The position numbers and the translations under genes were made by a program. From positions 1-64,000 of the forward strand of contig CAZABP010000001.1 in assembly GCA_964483245.1 (NCBI GenBank): 64,000 nucleotides of DNA. The letters are read 5' to 3'. This document shows positions 7,409 to 17,100 of the stretch, one piece after another (the first letter of the stretch is position 1; every line of letters begins with the position of its first letter). The DNA is from CAZABP01 sp964483245 (GTDB lineage: Bacteria; Planctomycetota; UBA1135; UBA2386). The notes under the pieces were generated by a model. That model worked only from the letters and a program-made list of their open reading frames with translations. It made no database searches and was not told where the DNA came from.

Positions 7409-9445
7409 ATGGAGATGCCAGTCCGCCGCCGGCGCAACGAAGCGCTCGCCCTGGTCCTGATCGCCGTGCTCGGGGTCATGCTGATCCCGATGCCGCCGTT
7501 CGTGCTCGACTTCCTGCTGTCGCTGAACATCACGATCAGCCTGCTGATCGTGATGACGGTGCTCAGCGCCGGGCGGCCGACCGAGTTCTCGACGTTCCCC
7601 AGCGTGCTGCTGTTCACGGCGCTGTTCCGGCTCGCGCTGAACGTCGCGTCGACGCGGCTGATCCTGCTCGAAGGGGATGCCGGCAGCATCATCCACACGT
7701 TCGGCGAGTTCGTCGTCGGCGGCGACTACGTGGTCGGTGCGATCGTGTTCCTGATCCTGGTCGTGATCCAGTTCGTCGTGATCACCAAGGGGCAGAACCG
7801 GATCAGCGAGGTCGCGGCGCGGTTCACGCTCGATGCGATGCCGGGCAAGCAGATGTCGATCGACGCCGACCTGTCGGCCGGGTTGATCACGAACGAGGAG
7901 GCGAAGGCGCGCCGCCGCGCGCTGGCGGCCGAGGCGGAGTTCTACGGCGCGATGGACGGTGCCGGGAAGTTCGTCCGCGGCGATGCGATCGCCGGGCTGA
8001 TCATCACGGCGATCAACATCCTCGGTGGTCTGCTGATCGGTGCCCTGCACTTCGGCCTGCCGATCGAAGCCGCGCTGCAGAAGTACGCGATCCTGACGAT
8101 CGGCGACGGTCTCGTCGCGCAGATCCCGGGCCTGCTGGTCTCGACCAGTGCGGGCATCCTGACCACGAAGAGCGCCAGCGAGGCGGGCCTCGGCAGCGAG
8201 ATCGGGGATCAGATCCTGATGCGGCCCGGGGTGTTGCGCGGAGTCGCCTTCCTGCTGTTCGGCGTCGGCATCCTGCCTGGCATGCCGCTGATCCCGTTCG
8301 CGCTGCTCGGTGGCGTGCTGCTGCTGCTCGCCTCGCGCGTCGCCGCGCAGACGCCCGCGCCCGCGGCCGAGGCACCGGCGGCTCCGGCCGGCGGCGAGGA
8401 CGGGCAGGCGCAGGTCGAGGAGCTGCTCGGCGTCGACCGGCTCGGAATCGAGATCGGCTACCGGCTGATCGCGCTGGTCGAGCCGGGACGACACGGCGGC
8501 CTGCTCGAACACATCCGCGCAGTGCGCCGCCAGCTCGCGCAGACGCTCGGCCTCGTGATCCCGCCGATCCGCGTCAAGGACAACGTGCAGATCGATCCGA
8601 ACGGGTACCGGATCCTGTTGAACGGGCAGGTCCTCGCGAGCGGCGACCTGCGCGCGGGGCAGTACCTCGCGATGGATCCGGGCGGGATCGCGACGCCGAT
8701 CCACGGCATCGACACCAAGGAGCCGGCGTTCGGGTTGCCGGCGAAGTGGATCCCGGAGAGCGAGAAGGACCGCGCCGAGATCGCCGGCTACACGGTCATC
8801 GATGCACCCTCGGTGTTGGTGACGCACCTGACCGAGATCCTGCGCCGCCACGCGCACGAGCTGCTGTCGCGCGACGACGTCAAGTCGCTGGTCGACCACC
8901 TGCGGCGCGGCGCGCCGGCCGCGGTCGAGGAGTTGATCCCCGCGCAGCTGTCGATCGGGCAGGTGCAGCGCGTGTTGGCCGGGCTGCTGCGCGAGCAGGT
9001 CCCGATCCGCAACCTGCAGGTGATCCTCGAGGCGTTGGCTGATGGGGTCGCCGACACCAAGGACCCCAAGCTGCTGACCGAACGCGTGCGCTCCCGGATC
9101 GCACGCACGATCCTCGAGCCACACCTCGATCCGGCCGGCACGCTGCACGCGACCGTCATCGATCCGAACCTGGAGCGGAGCCTGGCCGAGGCAGTCGCCG
9201 GGCAGGAGGGGTTCGGTGGCCTGCCGCCCGGGTTCCTGTCGCGGTTCGTCGACGGCACGGCGCAGGCGCTGGCAGCGATGGCGAAGGAGGGACGCGATCC
9301 GATCCTGGTCACGCGCGCGACGCTGCGGCCGTTCCTGGCCGAAGCGATCGCCGGCGTGATCCCCAACGCCGCCGTGTTGAGCTACCAGGAGACCGCGCCG
9401 GCACGGCGCGTCGAAACCTCACGCCGGATCGCGGTGCCGGTCTGA
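7409..9445 (+). CDS. flhA: flagellar export apparatus protein FlhA
   Basis: 678 residues, normal length. The N-terminal half has about eight membrane helices. The conserved FIPEP loop of the family is between TM4 and TM5, visible as ITKGQNRISEVAARFTLDAMPGKQMSIDADL followed by GAMDGAGKFVRGDAIAG. The C-terminal cytoplasmic domain, which docks export chaperones, starts after an Ala/Pro linker near residue 315 and includes IPPIRVKDN and a final LSYQE segment. FlhA forms the nonameric ring of the export gate. The start is ATG 7409, 3 bp after flhB. Confidence 0.97.
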   Translation: MEMPVRRRRNEALALVLIAVLGVMLIPMPPFVLDFLLSLNITISLLIVMTVLSAGRPTEFSTFPSVLLFTALFRLALNVASTRLILLEGDAGSIIHTFGEFVVGGDYVVGAIVFLILVVIQFVVITKGQNRISEVAARFTLDAMPGKQMSIDADLSAGLITNEEAKARRRALAAEAEFYGAMDGAGKFVRGDAIAGLIITAINILGGLLIGALHFGLPIEAALQKYAILTIGDGLVAQIPGLLVSTSAGILTTKSASEAGLGSEIGDQILMRPGVLRGVAFLLFGVGILPGMPLIPFALLGGVLLLLASRVAAQTPAPAAEAPAAPAGGEDGQAQVEELLGVDRLGIEIGYRLIALVEPGRHGGLLEHIRAVRRQLAQTLGLVIPPIRVKDNVQIDPNGYRILLNGQVLASGDLRAGQYLAMDPGGIATPIHGIDTKEPAFGLPAKWIPESEKDRAEIAGYTVIDAPSVLVTHLTEILRRHAHELLSRDDVKSLVDHLRRGAPAAVEELIPAQLSIGQVQRVLAGLLREQVPIRNLQVILEALADGVADTKDPKLLTERVRSRIARTILEPHLDPAGTLHATVIDPNLERSLAEAVAGQEGFGGLPPGFLSRFVDGTAQALAAMAKEGRDPILVTRATLRPFLAEAIAGVIPNAAVLSYQETAPARRVETSRRIAVPV

Positions 9446-9448
9446 GCC

Positions 9449-10429
9449 ATGCAACTCGAACGGATCCACGGCAGGACGTTGCAGGACGCGATGGCGCAGG
9501 TCGCCGCACGCTGCGGCACCGACGCGCTGGTCGTCGAGACCAGGCGCGTGCGCGACGGCTACGTGATCGTCGCCGCCCGGCCGGCCCCGCCGGTGCGCAC
9601 GGCGGCGCCGTCACAGGCGCCGGCGTCCTGGTCGCGCGGCTTCCGTCCGCTCGCCGAACGTGGGCTGGCGTTCGGGCTCGCCCCGGACGTGCTGCTCGCG
9701 CTCGAGCGGGCGCTGCGCGGGACGCGGGTCGATCTCTCCAAGCCGGGCGATCCGGCACTCGGTTCGGTTGCGGCGCGCATCCTGCGCGCGCTGATCCCGG
9801 TGCAGGAGCTGGCGTTGCCGCAGGCACGCGTGCTCGCACTTGCCGGTCCGACCGGCGTCGGCAAGACGACGACGCTGGCCAAGATCGCCGCGCGCTGCAT
9901 CCGCGCGGGCGGCGAGCGCGTCGCGATCGTGACTCTCGACACGTTCCGCATCGCGGCCGTCGAGCAGTTGCGCGCGTACGCCGAGATGCTCGGTGCCCCC
10001 TGCGAGGTCGTGCTGACCCCGCAGGACCTCCGCCGTGCCGTCGCCGCGCATGCGAAGGCCGACCGGATCCTGATCGACACGACCGGGCGCAGCCCGTTCG
10101 ACCGCGACGCGCTCGCCGGACTCGCCGGGTTCCTGCAGGTCGCGCGGCCGCAGACGCTGCTGTGTGTTCCGGCTGGGACGCGCCGGGCCGATGCAATCGC
10201 GACGATCGACGCGTACGCCGGCCTCGCGCCTGCCGCGCTCGTGTTGACCAAGTGGGACGAGACACGCGTGCCGGGCGAAGTGCTGTCGCTGGCGATCGAG
10301 CGCGGGCTGCCGCTGTCGCACCTGACGATCGGCCAGGAGGTACCGGACGATCTCGTCGTCGCCGACGCCGGCGCAATCGCCGCGGCCGTGTTCGGCCTCG
10401 AGGAAGCCTGCGCACTGGAGGTGCTGTGA
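9449..10429 (+). CDS. flhF: flagellar biosynthesis GTPase FlhF
   Basis: 326-residue SRP-type GTPase. It has a short N-terminal basic region with a Pro/Ala linker, then the NG domain: P-loop GPTGVGKTTT (133-142), TLDTFRIAAVEQLRAYAEML, DTTGRSPFD (G3) and LTKWDE (G4). FlhF sets the site and number of flagella, usually polar. The N-terminal B domain is short compared with proteobacterial FlhF. Its TGA overlaps the GTG of flhG by 4 bp, so the pair is probably translated together. Placement after flhA is the classical order. Confidence 0.95.
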   Translation: MQLERIHGRTLQDAMAQVAARCGTDALVVETRRVRDGYVIVAARPAPPVRTAAPSQAPASWSRGFRPLAERGLAFGLAPDVLLALERALRGTRVDLSKPGDPALGSVAARILRALIPVQELALPQARVLALAGPTGVGKTTTLAKIAARCIRAGGERVAIVTLDTFRIAAVEQLRAYAEMLGAPCEVVLTPQDLRRAVAAHAKADRILIDTTGRSPFDRDALAGLAGFLQVARPQTLLCVPAGTRRADAIATIDAYAGLAPAALVLTKWDETRVPGEVLSLAIERGLPLSHLTIGQEVPDDLVVADAGAIAAAVFGLEEACALEVL

Positions 10430-11229
10430 CGGTCTCGCACCAGGCCCGCGGACTGCTGCGGGCCGCGCCGCGCACCGGTGGTGCCCGCTGGATCGCCGTG
10501 ACCGGCGGCAAGGGGGGCGTGGGCAAGACCCTGCTCGCCGTGCAGCTCGCGCTCGGCGCCGCCCGCGCCGGCCGGCGCACGCTGCTGGTCGACGCCGATC
10601 CAGGACTCGGCAACGTGGGAGTCCATCTGCGGCTCGCGCCGCAACGCACACTCGACGACGTGCTGCTCGGTCGCTGCCGTGCGCGCGACGCGATGCTGCC
10701 GGGCCCCGGCGGGCTCGAGCTGATCGCCGGCGCGAGCGGCTCACCCGCGCTCGGCAGCGCCGGGCCGGCCGCCCTCGCCGAGCTGTTCGCCGCCGTGGCT
10801 TCGGCCGCCGCGGCGCACGATGTCGTGATCTGCGACACCGGCGCCGGGATCGGTCCTGCCGTCATCGAGGCAGTGCGTCGCGCCGACGTCACGCTGGCCG
10901 TCACGACCCCCGACGCGGCGGCGGTCACCGACTGCTACGCGCTGTGCAAGGTGCTGCAGGCGGAGCGGATCGCGGTGCCACGCCTGGTCGTCAACCGCGT
11001 CCGTTCGCGCGACGACGCACTGCGCACGGCGGCGCGCCTGACGACCGTCTGCACGCGCTTCCTTGGTTGCACGCCGGAGCTGCACGGATGGCTGCACGAC
11101 GAGCGTTCGCTCGAGCTGGCGGTCGCCGCGCAGCGCCCGTGGCAGCCGCAAGGTGCGGCCCCCGCGGCCGACGACCTGCGCGCGCTGATCGCGTCGATGT
11201 TGTCGCTGCTGCCGGCGAAACCGCGGTAG
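10426..11229 (+). CDS. flhG: MinD/ParA-type ATPase FlhG (FleN)
   Basis: 267 residues of MinD-like ATPase with the deviant Walker A KGGVGKT (29-35), the LLVDADPGLGNVGVHL segment and DVVICDTGAGIGPAVIEAV (Walker B region). FlhG restrains flagellar number and works with FlhF, stimulating its GTPase. The N-terminus is very short: about 20 basic residues before the core, so the usual DQAxxLR activator helix is reduced to HQARGLLRAAPR. The GTG at 10426 overlaps the flhF stop and is preferred over longer frames. Confidence 0.93.
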   Translation: MTVSHQARGLLRAAPRTGGARWIAVTGGKGGVGKTLLAVQLALGAARAGRRTLLVDADPGLGNVGVHLRLAPQRTLDDVLLGRCRARDAMLPGPGGLELIAGASGSPALGSAGPAALAELFAAVASAAAAHDVVICDTGAGIGPAVIEAVRRADVTLAVTTPDAAAVTDCYALCKVLQAERIAVPRLVVNRVRSRDDALRTAARLTTVCTRFLGCTPELHGWLHDERSLELAVAAQRPWQPQGAAPAADDLRALIASMLSLLPAKPR

Positions 11230-11322
11230 TCGGCGCTTCATCCGCCGCCGCCGGAATGCCGAAAGGAACCGCCGGGAGTCGGCGGTGGCAAGGCGCCGGC
11301 GGAACCGAGCGAAGAACATCGG

Positions 11323-11568
11323 ATGCAGGTCGGCAGCAACGAGTTGGTCCGCGCCGCGAGCGCCTGGCTTGCCAGTCTCGGCTTCGCGTTGGCATTCCTG
11401 GTCTCGATGTGGACCAGCGGCGGCATCGCGACTGCGGTCCTGCGCGGCGCCATCGCCGCCGTCGCCACGCTGGTCGTGACGCGGCTCCTGTTGCGGCCGC
11501 TGTTCGCGGTGCTGCTGGACGCCCTGGCCCGCGACCGTGCTGCGAAGTCGCAGGAGGCCGGCCGGTGA
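11323..11568 (+). CDS. small two-helix membrane protein in the flagellar operon
   Basis: 81-residue protein with two hydrophobic helices (about 16-34 and 37-58) and a charged C-terminus. No family recognised. It lies between flhG and the downstream fliA and its TGA overlaps the fliA GTG (GTGA), which argues that it is a real, co-translated gene. A role at the export gate or as a membrane anchor is possible but not shown by sequence. Confidence 0.65.
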   Translation: MQVGSNELVRAASAWLASLGFALAFLVSMWTSGGIATAVLRGAIAAVATLVVTRLLLRPLFAVLLDALARDRAAKSQEAGR

Positions 11569-12323
11569 AGGCGGCGGCCGGTCGCCCGCAGCGCAGCCAG
11601 GAGGAGCGCGACCGGCTCGTCGAGCAGTACCTGCCGCTGGTGCGCTACGTGGTCGCGCGCATCCCGGTCACGCTGCCGGCGACGCTCGACAAGGAGGAGA
11701 TGTTCTCGGTCGGCATCGTCGGGCTGATGCACGCGGCGGCGAGCTACGACCCGACGCGGGGGGCTTCGTTCAAGACGTTCGCCTACACGGCGATCCGCGG
11801 TGCGATCCTGGACGAGATCCGCCGGCACGATCCGGTGCCGCGCAGCCGCCGGGACCGCCTGCGCCGCATCGACCGCGCCCTCGGGGCCCTCCGCGCCCAG
11901 CTCGACCGCGAGCCGACGCTCGAAGAGCTGGCCGAGCGGCTCGGCATGGCGGCCGCCGAGCTCGACGAGGATCTGCTCGCCCTGCGCACGTGCCGCGTGC
12001 TGTCCCTCGACGATTCGGTCCCCGGACCGGCCGGCGAGGACAGCGGCTCGCTGCTGAGCCGCTGCGCCGATCCGGATACCGAAGAACCGGACGCACGGCT
12101 GCTCCGCGACGAGCGGCTGACGCAGCTCGCGCGGGCGATCGCCGAGCTGCCGGAAGCGGAGCGGCACGTCGTCGTGCTGTACCACTACGAGAACCTGTAC
12201 CTGAAGGAGATCGGCGCGATCCTCGGCGTTACCGAGTCGCGCGTCTCGCAGATCCTGACGCGCGCGATGGCGCGACTCGAGCAGCGGATGGTCGCGTTGG
12301 AGCGCGATCCGAACGAGGAGTGA
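11565..12323 (+). CDS. fliA: flagellar sigma factor FliA (sigma-28)
   Basis: 252 residues with all FliA/WhiG regions. Region 2 has VEQYLPLVRYVVARIP, EEMFSVGIVGLMHAAASYDP and FKTFAYTAIRGAILDEIR; region 3 has EPTLEELAERLGMAAAELDE; region 4 has LPEAERHVVVLYHYENLYL, KEIGAILGVTESRVSQI. It should transcribe late flagellar genes and be held inactive by FlgM, whose gene is at 21548-21850. The GTG start overlaps the preceding small gene. The position after flhF-flhG is classical for fliA, so I give it the symbol and leave the paralogue at 2-541 unnamed. Confidence 0.92.
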   Translation: MKAAAGRPQRSQEERDRLVEQYLPLVRYVVARIPVTLPATLDKEEMFSVGIVGLMHAAASYDPTRGASFKTFAYTAIRGAILDEIRRHDPVPRSRRDRLRRIDRALGALRAQLDREPTLEELAERLGMAAAELDEDLLALRTCRVLSLDDSVPGPAGEDSGSLLSRCADPDTEEPDARLLRDERLTQLARAIAELPEAERHVVVLYHYENLYLKEIGAILGVTESRVSQILTRAMARLEQRMVALERDPNEE

Positions 12324-12326
12324 GCG

Positions 12327-12569
12327 ATGGAGCTGGAGCCGATCCGTCACCTGACCCCCGACCAGCGCCCGCGCCGGATCCCGTCCGACCGGCGCGACGA
12401 GGGCGCGCGGCGGCGCTTCGAAGAAGCCTGGCGGCGGGAACGGCAGGACGCACCGGAACCGGAAGCCCCGATGCCGGCGGACGCTCCGGCCCGGCCGCGG
12501 CTCCAGTCCGACCGGTCCCCGATCCGAAGAGGACCTGACGGCGGACTCCACGTCGACGTGCTGGCCTGA
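12327..12569 (+). CDS. small charged hypothetical protein after fliA
   Basis: 80-residue, Arg/Pro/Asp-rich protein with no membrane segment and no recognised domain. It starts 3 bp after fliA, in operon phase. A central helix-prone stretch (EGARRRFEEAWRRERQD) and a short hydrophobic C-terminus (GGLHVDVLA) are the only structure visible. Composition is close to that of noncoding GC-rich frames, so the support is mainly positional. Confidence 0.5.
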   Translation: MELEPIRHLTPDQRPRRIPSDRRDEGARRRFEEAWRRERQDAPEPEAPMPADAPARPRLQSDRSPIRRGPDGGLHVDVLA

Positions 12570-12619
12570 GACGCCGGCGCGCGGACCCGCCCGGCACTGC
12601 GGCAAAGGATGCAATCGCG

Positions 12620-12832
12620 ATGGAACGACCCGACCGCACTCCTGGCGTGATCCCGGCGCGGGACGTCCGCCGCACGGCGCAGCCGGCGCTGGTCGAGTCC
12701 GGCGGCGGACCGGACCGCAGCATGACTGTGCTGCCGCACGTCGACGGCGACCGGATCGCGGCGCTCGAAGTGCGCTGCTCGTGCGGCAACTCCGTCGTCG
12801 TCGAGTGCGAGTACGAACCGGAGGGAACCTGA
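12620..12832 (+). CDS. 70-aa protein with CxCG motif
   Basis: Small protein whose C-terminal half has an orderly strand pattern: DRIAALEVRCSCGNSVVVECEYE. The CSCG turn plus a third Cys in VECEY suggests a small metal-binding or beta-hairpin module. The N-terminal 35 residues look disordered. The TGA shares a base with the ATG of the lipoprotein gene that follows (TGATG). No named family; it is likely a lineage-specific part of this flagellar operon. Confidence 0.6.
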   Translation: MERPDRTPGVIPARDVRRTAQPALVESGGGPDRSMTVLPHVDGDRIAALEVRCSCGNSVVVECEYEPEGT

Positions 12833-13359
12833 TGCGCACCTCGCTGACGATGCTGTGCGCCGCGGGCGTGCTCGGCGCCTGTTCGCTGCTGCCGCAGCAG
12901 TCCCCCGAGCAGGGGAAGGTCAAGCCGATCGAACCGCAGAACGCGTACCTCAACCAGGGCGGCGTCGCGACCGAGCTCGACCTCGGGCCCGGCACCAAGA
13001 CCCTGCTCGAGGACTACGTCGACCAGCAGAAGCTGAAGATCGAGAGCGAAGCGAAGCTGGCCGAGGCGAATGCGCTGATCGAGAGCCTGCGCGCGTCGCT
13101 GCGCACTGCCGAGGAGGAGCGCGACCGCGAGCGGCGCAGCCGCAGCGGCAGCGAGGCGGAAGCCGAGCGCTGCCTGAAGCTGCTGCGCGACCGCGAGAGC
13201 AAGATCCTGAACCTGCAGATCGAGCGCGCGCGCCTGCAGCAGGAGCTGCTGCACCAGCGGATCGCACGGATGCAGCAGGATCTCGAGACGTTGCAGCGCC
13301 CGGTCGCCCCGCCGAGCGAGGAGCCGGAGCTGCCGGTGGCGCCCGGACCGCAGCGATGA
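12832..13359 (+). CDS. lipoprotein with coiled coil
   Basis: 175-residue predicted lipoprotein: a hydrophobic leader ends in the lipobox LGAC (Cys17). A spacer of about 45 residues follows, then a long heptad-rich coiled coil (about 60-160, many Glu/Arg/Leu, LQIERARLQQELLHQRI) and a Pro/Glu tail. Such proteins often form periplasmic spokes or link envelope layers around the flagellar motor, but no named homologue is recognised. It is coupled at both ends: TGATG with the gene before and ATGA with the gene after. Confidence 0.75.
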   Translation: MRTSLTMLCAAGVLGACSLLPQQSPEQGKVKPIEPQNAYLNQGGVATELDLGPGTKTLLEDYVDQQKLKIESEAKLAEANALIESLRASLRTAEEERDRERRSRSGSEAEAERCLKLLRDRESKILNLQIERARLQQELLHQRIARMQQDLETLQRPVAPPSEEPELPVAPGPQR

Positions 13360-13994
13360 GCACGCGCAACGCGGCGACGATGCGGCTCGGCCTGCTCGGC
13401 CTGCTCGCCGGCACGGCGTGCAGCTGGGGCCGTCCCAGCGAGGCGCTGCCGGTCAACCACTACTTCGCCGATGCGCGCGACCTGGCCAGCGTCCGGCGCG
13501 TGATCGTGCTGCCGTTCACGGCGGCGGCGGACCTCATCGCCGACACCGCGACCGTCCGCGCCGCATTCCTCGACGAGCTGCAGAAGCTGCAGCGCTTCGA
13601 GGTCGTCCCGCTGCCGGAGTCGGCACCGGAAGACGAGCGGCTGTACCAGAGCCTCGCGCGCGGTCGCCTGTCGACGCGCGACCTGGTCGAACTCGGCACG
13701 CGCTACCGCGTCGACGGCCTCGTGCTCGGGACGATCACGAGCTGGCGGCCGTATCTGCCACCGCACCTCGGCCTGCGCGTGCAGCTGCTGTCGATCCATT
13801 CGGCGACGACGGTCTGGGCCGCCGAAGGGCTCTACGACGCCGGCGACGGCGCGATGCGTGAGGATCTGCAGGAGTACGCCGACACGTTCGCCGCCGAAGA
13901 GGCCTCGCTGCACGGCAGCGAGATCCACCTGATCTCACCGCGCAAGTTCGCGCGCTACGTCTGCCACCGGCTGGTCGGGACCTGGCGGTACTGA
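13356..13994 (+). CDS. putative CsgG/TolB-fold lipoprotein
   Basis: 212 residues with a hydrophobic leader and Cys22 (GTAC, a weak lipobox). The mature part has RRVIVLPFTAAAD, then FLDELQKLQRFEVVPLPES and LVELGTRYRVDGLVLGTI, the alternation typical of the CsgG/TolB-N fold used by periplasmic assembly lipoproteins. This recalls FlgP/FlgT-type proteins around the flagellar rings, but the match is to the fold and not to a named family. It overlaps the coiled-coil lipoprotein by 4 bp, so the two probably act together in the envelope. It is the last gene of the left flagellar block. Confidence 0.65.
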   Translation: MSTRNAATMRLGLLGLLAGTACSWGRPSEALPVNHYFADARDLASVRRVIVLPFTAAADLIADTATVRAAFLDELQKLQRFEVVPLPESAPEDERLYQSLARGRLSTRDLVELGTRYRVDGLVLGTITSWRPYLPPHLGLRVQLLSIHSATTVWAAEGLYDAGDGAMREDLQEYADTFAAEEASLHGSEIHLISPRKFARYVCHRLVGTWRY

Positions 13995-14127
13995 GCATCC
14001 CCGGTCACCGACGGAACCCGGCCTGACTCGTCCGTCAGCGGGAAGTCACAGCTGCGGTCTCGGCGAGCGCGCCCGGCTCGAAAGAGCGCGGGCGGCAGGG
14101 CGTTTCCGACCCCTGCGAGGTGCTTCG

Positions 14128-17100
14128 ATGCTGCGAATCCGCCCGGTGGCCGTTCTCCTCCCTGCGCTGGCCACGCTGCTCCCTGGCCAGAGCCTGCTGA
14201 AAGACGTCAACACGCTGCCGCCGACGTCCGATCCGGGATCGTTTCCGACGGCGCTGTACACGGTCGGCGCGCAGACGTTCTTCCAGGCCCAGGACGCAGC
14301 ACACGGCGCCGAGCTGTGGGTCAGCTATGGCACCGCCGCCGGCACGCGGCTCGTGCTCGACCTGGAGCCGGGTGCCGGGAGTTCGTCGCCGCGCGCGTTC
14401 ACGACGTTCCAGGGCCTCGCGTACTTCGCCGCCGAGACGAGCGGGCACGGCGTCGAGCTGTGGCGCAGCGACGGCACCAGCGCCGGCACGAGGCTGGTCG
14501 CCGACCTGAACCCGGGCAGTGCCGGCAGCAGTCCGGACGACTTCGAGGTCTTCGGTGCGCGGATGCTGTTCCGCGCGACGGCGCCCGGGGTCGGGCGGGA
14601 GCTGTTCGTGACCGACGGGACGACGGCCGGCACGCAGCTCGTCCTCGACATCTGGCCCGGACCGGACGACTCCGGACCGCTCGACCTCGCCGTACTCGGG
14701 AACCTCGTGTACTTCGCGGCCGAGGAGCCGGTGCATGGGAGCGAGCTCTGGGTCAGCGACGGTACCGCGGCCGGAACGCGGCTGTTCGCCGACCTCGAGG
14801 GCGGCGCGACGGGGAGCTATCCGCGCTTCATGGTGCCGCTGGGCACGCAGCTGCTGTTCGCCGCCGCGACCGCGGCAAACGGGATCGAGCTGTGGCGGAC
14901 GGACGGGACAGCCACCGGCACGACGCTGCTGAAGGATCTGAATCCGGGCCCATCGCACGGCCACCCGTTCTTCCTGGTGCCGATCGGGAATCTGGTCTGG
15001 TTCCAGGCGGATGACGGCGTGCGCGGCACGGAGGTCTGGGTGACCGACGGCACGGCCACCGGCACGCGCATGGTCGCGGATGTGTTCCCCGGTTCGACCA
15101 GCTCGCGTCCCGAGCACTTCACGCGGTTCGGGACGCAGGTGCTGTTCACCGCGACGGCGCCGAGCGTCGGGCGCGAGGTGCACATCAGTGATGGAACGAC
15201 CGCCGGCACGCGCCTGGTGGCCGACATCCAACCAGGCACCGTCAACGGGATGCACCATCCGTCGACGACCGACGTGTTCCATCCGCTCGGCGCGCGCGTG
15301 GTGTTCACGGCCGATGATGGCGTGCACGGCGTGGAGCCGTGGGTGACCGACGGCACCGCCGCCGGCACGCTGCTGCTGGCGGACGTGAATCCCGGCAGCG
15401 CGAGCGGTTCGACGATCTTCGGCGAGGTGATCGCCGTGCTGGGCGCGCAGGCATTGCTGCGTGGCTACGAACCGACGACACCGCCAGGACGCGGCGCAGA
15501 GCTCTGGCACAGCGATGGGACTCCGGCCGGTACCGCGCTGCTGGTGAACCTCGCGAAGCCCGCGGCGCAGGGTTCGGATCCGGACGGCTTCGCCGAGCTG
15601 TTCGACCAAGTGCTGTTCCGGGCGCGCGACGGCAGTGGTGGCATGCGACCGTGGATCAGCGACGGCACGGATGCGGGAACGAGGCTGCTGGCGGATCTGC
15701 AGCTTCCGACCACGCCCGGCGTCGAGGACCGTTTCGTGCCGTTCCGCAATGCAGTCCTGTTCGTGGCCGAGCACCCGGCGCACGGCCGCGAACCGTGGAT
15801 CACGGACGGAACCAACGCCGGCACGAAACTGCTGCTCGACCTCGTTCCGGGTGCGAACAGCAGTGATCCGGATGAGTTCGTGACATTCCAGGAGCGCGTG
15901 TGGTTCGTCGCGTCGACGCCAGCGCACGGCCGCGAGCTGTGGGTCACCGATGGCATGCCCGCAGGCACGACGCTGTTCGCCGACCTGCGCAGCGGCAGCA
16001 GCGGCTCGGATCCTGTCGAGTTGACGGTCGCCGGCGAGCGGCTGTACTTCGCTGCACGGACCTGGACGCCGGGTCACGAGCTGTGGCGCACCGACGGGAC
16101 CCAGGCTGGGACGTGGGAGGTCTATCCGCTGCTGAACAGCGGCGCGCGGATCCATGAGATCGCGGCGTTCGGCTCCGACCTCCTGCTCAGCGTGGATGAT
16201 CGCGTCCACGGCACGGAGCCCTGGTTTTCCGACGGCACGACGAGTGGAACCAACCTGCTCGCGGATGTGCGCCCCGGCAGCGCGAGCAGCGATGCGTCCG
16301 GGTTCACGTCGTATCGCCCCGGCTTCCCGATCTGGCTCTGCGTCTTCCGTGCAAATGATGGGGTGCATGGCATGGAGCCGTGGATCACCAGCGGCAGACA
16401 CGGCAGGACGAACCTGCTGCGGGACATCACTCCGGGTGCGCTGGGTTCGGAGCCGGACGCGTTTCGGGTAGTTGCGAGCACGTGGGTCCTGTTCGCCGCA
16501 GCGGATCGGTCTGCAACAGGAACAGGACGCGAGCCCTGGATGACCACCTTCGGCACCGCGGAGACGACCAACCTGTTGCTGGATCTCTGGCCTGGTCCGG
16601 CCGACGGTCTACCCCCGGGTGTGGCGGGGCAACCGGCGGTGCTCGGCAACAACGCACGTGTGCTGTTCGCGGGGCACGACGGTGTTCACGGTCTCGAGCC
16701 CTGGATCACCGATGGAACGGCAGCCGGAACCCAGATGCTGGCGGACCTGCGCGCAGGTTCTGCCGGATCTGCGCCGGCGCAGTTCGGGGTCGCAGGAAGG
16801 CGTGCCTATTTCAGCGCCATCGACGGAGTCGCCGGACGTGAGCCGTTCTCGCTCGCGCTCGCCTCGGTCGGTGCCGGTTACGTCCGCGCGGTCGGCGCCG
16901 GCTGCGCGGGCAGCAATGGACGGGTACCCACGTTCACCGGCAGTGGGGTGACAGCGATTGGAACCCTGTTGAACTTGGGAATGGTGAATGCGCGCCCCAA
17001 TGCCGTCGCTTGCACGCTGATCGGCCCTGGTCCGCTGCTCGTTCCGGCCGGCGGCGGCTGCATGGTCTACGTTCCGATGCAGAGCGTGCTCGCATTCCCG

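Noticed and set aside
6101..9148. 1015-codon antisense frame opposite flhB and flhA
   Set aside because: Same shadow effect; composition is unlike a protein.
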